NCBI RefSeq assembly: GCF_009617585.1
Contig: NZ_WIXI01000049.1
Span: forward strand, 124,001-188,000
Origin: Endobacterium cereale
GTDB lineage: Bacteria; Pseudomonadota; Alphaproteobacteria; Rhizobiales; Rhizobiaceae
DNA length: 64,000 nt
Direction of reading: 5' to 3'
In this document: piece by piece, positions 62,280 to 64,000 of the stretch
Position numbering within the stretch: position 1 is the stretch's first letter
Layout of the letters: each line of letters begins with the position of its first letter
Made by a program: the position numbers and the translations under genes
Notes under the pieces: model-generated
What the model saw: the letters and a program-made list of their open reading frames with translations, nothing else
What the model was told of the DNA's origin: nothing
Database searches by the model: none

Positions 62280-63803
62280 TCACTCTACCCAATGCACATC
62301 CGTCAAAACATTCGACGGAATCGGCTCATTCTCCCAAAGCCCCTTCAATTTCCCATCCCACACACCGAGCTTCGGCATCACGAACAGGAACAGCGACGGC
62401 ACGTCATCGGCCAGAATCTTCTGCGCCTCGCCATAAAGCTTGGACTGTTCGGCCGGGTCCGCCGTTTCCTGCACCTTCTGCAAAACCTCGTTAAAGGCCG
62501 GGTTCTTGTAGTTGAAGTAATACGGATCGCGGGCGTAGATATCGAGGTCCATCGGCTCGGCATGCGCGACGATGGTCATCTCGTAATTGGCGGCCTTCAA
62601 CACATCCGACACCCATTTCGCCGGAAATTCGGTGGTCTCGATATTCATCGTCACACCGATTTCGGCAAACATCGCCTGCAAAATCTGCGCACTGCGCTGC
62701 GCATAAGCCATCTGCGGCGCCTTGATGGTGAAGGTCAGGCCGTTGCCGTAACCGGCGTCCGCCAGCAGTGCCTTGGCCTTTTCGACATCGTAAGGCCAAG
62801 TGCCCGTGAGATCGATATAACCGGGATCGTTCGGCGTATAATGGCTGCCGATCGCGGTGCCCAGACCAGACCACGCGCCTTCGATCACGGTGGCACGATC
62901 AACCGCCATCATCAGCGCCTGCCGCACCCGCTTGTCGTTGAACGGTTTGGTGGCATTGTTCATGCCGGCCACGACCTTCAACTCGGTATTGCCGACCACT
63001 GTCACTAGCCGGGCGTCGCCTTTAAAACTGTCCATCAGTTCCGGCGCGCCGAATTCTGGAAAGGCGTCGACATCGCCTGCCTTCAGGGCGGCAGCCTGCG
63101 CCTGCGCATCGCCGATGAAACGGAAGGATGCTTTGTCGAGCGTTACCGAAACGGCCTTGTTCCAATAATCGGCGTTTTTCGCCAGCTCCACCTGAGACCC
63201 CTTGGCCCAGCTGACGAATTTGAACGGGCCGGTGCCGACCGGCGTCACCTTGTTGTTGTCAGCAGTCTTCGGCGCCACCATCACCGAGGCCGGCCAGCCG
63301 AGCCAGTAAAGCAGGCTGCCGGTCGGCTGTTTCAGCTTCAGCACCAGCGTCGCCGCATCCGGCGTTTCCACGGTGTCGATGGTGGAGAAATATCGTTTCT
63401 GCGGGTTGACGCTATCGGCACCACGAGCGCGGTCGAGCGTGAATTTTGCAGTCGAGGAATCGAACGCCTCGCCATCATGGAATTTCACGCCCTGACGCAG
63501 CTTGAACGTATAGGTCAGGCCATCCGGCGACACCACCCAGCTTTCGGCCAGAAGCGGTACGACCTTGCCGTCTTTATCGATCGTCGTCAGACCTTCGAAC
63601 ACGTTCTGCCAGGTCACCTGACCGATCATCACCTGCGCACCGATGGTGGGATCAAGCCCGCCGGGTTCCACCGCCATCCCCAATGTCACCGATGTTTTCG
63701 GCGCTGCAAATGCATGGCCCTGAGCCGCCAGAACGGCGACACCGGCAACGGTGAGCCCGAGCGCCGCTCGTCGCGTGACCGATACGAAGGAAGAAAAAAC
63801 CAT
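62280..63803 (-). CDS. Peptide-type ABC transporter periplasmic binding protein
   Basis: 507-residue family 5 solute-binding protein. The signal has a Tat-like twin Arg followed by a hydrophobic run (TRRAALGLTVAGVAVLAAQGHAFA). Segments AESWVVSPDGLTYTFKLRQGVKFHDGEAF, GTGPFKFVSWAKGSQVEL and VRQALMMAVDRATVIEG fit the family. GGGGAACGCGA precedes the ATG. First gene of the leftward operon ending in the amidase; the substrate may be an amide or a short peptide. Confidence 0.93.
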   Translation of the reverse strand: MVFSSFVSVTRRAALGLTVAGVAVLAAQGHAFAAPKTSVTLGMAVEPGGLDPTIGAQVMIGQVTWQNVFEGLTTIDKDGKVVPLLAESWVVSPDGLTYTFKLRQGVKFHDGEAFDSSTAKFTLDRARGADSVNPQKRYFSTIDTVETPDAATLVLKLKQPTGSLLYWLGWPASVMVAPKTADNNKVTPVGTGPFKFVSWAKGSQVELAKNADYWNKAVSVTLDKASFRFIGDAQAQAAALKAGDVDAFPEFGAPELMDSFKGDARLVTVVGNTELKVVAGMNNATKPFNDKRVRQALMMAVDRATVIEGAWSGLGTAIGSHYTPNDPGYIDLTGTWPYDVEKAKALLADAGYGNGLTFTIKAPQMAYAQRSAQILQAMFAEIGVTMNIETTEFPAKWVSDVLKAANYEMTIVAHAEPMDLDIYARDPYYFNYKNPAFNEVLQKVQETADPAEQSKLYGEAQKILADDVPSLFLFVMPKLGVWDGKLKGLWENEPIPSNVLTDVHWVE

Positions 63804-64000
63804 TCGCGTTCCCCATTTGGCAGGTCATCCGATGGATTGCGCCATCGCCGCCTGTGATTGACAAAAGACTGTCATGTTGCAAGTGCACACACAATGCATA
63901 TTTTTGTGGTCTCTGTGTAGCCGAAATCGCTACACGGGGCATTTTGTCAAAGCGGCTTTTTCGAACCCGTCTTTTTGGTCACCGCACCGCGCATAAAAGC
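63804..64000. promoter_or_regulatory. Upstream region of the second peptide ABC operon
   Basis: No gene is seen. It contains the perfect inverted repeat GTGTAGC-N7-GCTACAC (63915-63935) and three TGCA tetramers (63883-63900). Either could be an operator for a GntR- or LacI-type regulator. The inverted repeat could alternatively end a gene beyond the window. Confidence 0.45.

Overview
The window reads as the chromosome of a Rhizobiaceae bacterium, most likely Agrobacterium or a close Rhizobium relative. The evidence is the alphaproteobacterial general stress response locus (phyR-nepR-ecfG with an HWE/HisKA_2 kinase), a rhizobial smoEFGK-smoS-mtlK polyol operon, a four-gene sitABCD manganese transporter, an Agrobacterium-type T6SS DNase effector/immunity pair, and rhizobial palindromic intergenic repeats. 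Most of the sequence is dense metabolic and transport coding. No tRNA, rRNA, CRISPR array or insertion sequence was seen.

Left part (1-7.6 kb): a xylose regulon. A sugar ABC operon (ATPase, permease, and a periplasmic binding protein cut by the left edge), xylA, and a LacI-family regulator followed by xylB are all transcribed leftward. Four copies of a LacI-type palindrome (TGAGGTACGTAAATCA and variants) lie at the three promoters, so this looks like a self-contained regulon. 7.6-11.3 kb: an EmrAB-type efflux pump divergent from its TetR regulator, with two near-identical palindromes between them. 11.4-18.7 kb: a TerC membrane protein, a macro-domain protein with a 46-residue companion, glutathione peroxidase, a SLC13/DASS transporter with two TrkA-C domains, gltX and lysS.

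18.9-33 kb: a His-rich anchored protein divergent from sitABCD, with two 21-bp boxes flanking the sit promoter; a MarR regulator among three related palindromes; an MFS transporter broken by one in-frame TGA; a stand-alone DnaB-like ATPase; transaldolase; a SorC-family regulator; a membrane-anchored tyrosine phosphatase; a secreted protein with two Tudor-like repeats; an AraC/methyltransferase fusion; nth and small membrane proteins.

33.1-43.5 kb: a leftward polyol operon (smoE-F-G-K, smoS, mtlK, HAD phosphatase, FGGY kinase, SnoaL-like protein) with its SorC-type regulator just upstream of smoE. It imports sorbitol/mannitol, oxidises them to ketoses and phosphorylates products. 43.7-46.0 kb: a T6SS cargo module (DUF4123 adaptor, Ntox15 HxxD DNase toxin, GAD-like/DUF1851 immunity protein) with no vgrG beside it; this is the main accessory island. 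46.3-54 kb: a peptide ABC system split into divergent halves, with an M20 amidohydrolase.

54.2-58.6 kb: the general stress response locus. Three exact GGAAC-N16-CGTT promoter matches precede phyR, a DUF1328 gene and a DUF883 gene pair, and a near match (CATT) precedes nepR-ecfG, which suggests the core regulators and two envelope-type targets are controlled by EcfG. 58.8-63.8 kb: a second peptide-type ABC system (binding protein and two permeases, no ATPase in the window) with an amidase, interrupted by a RIME-like repeat.
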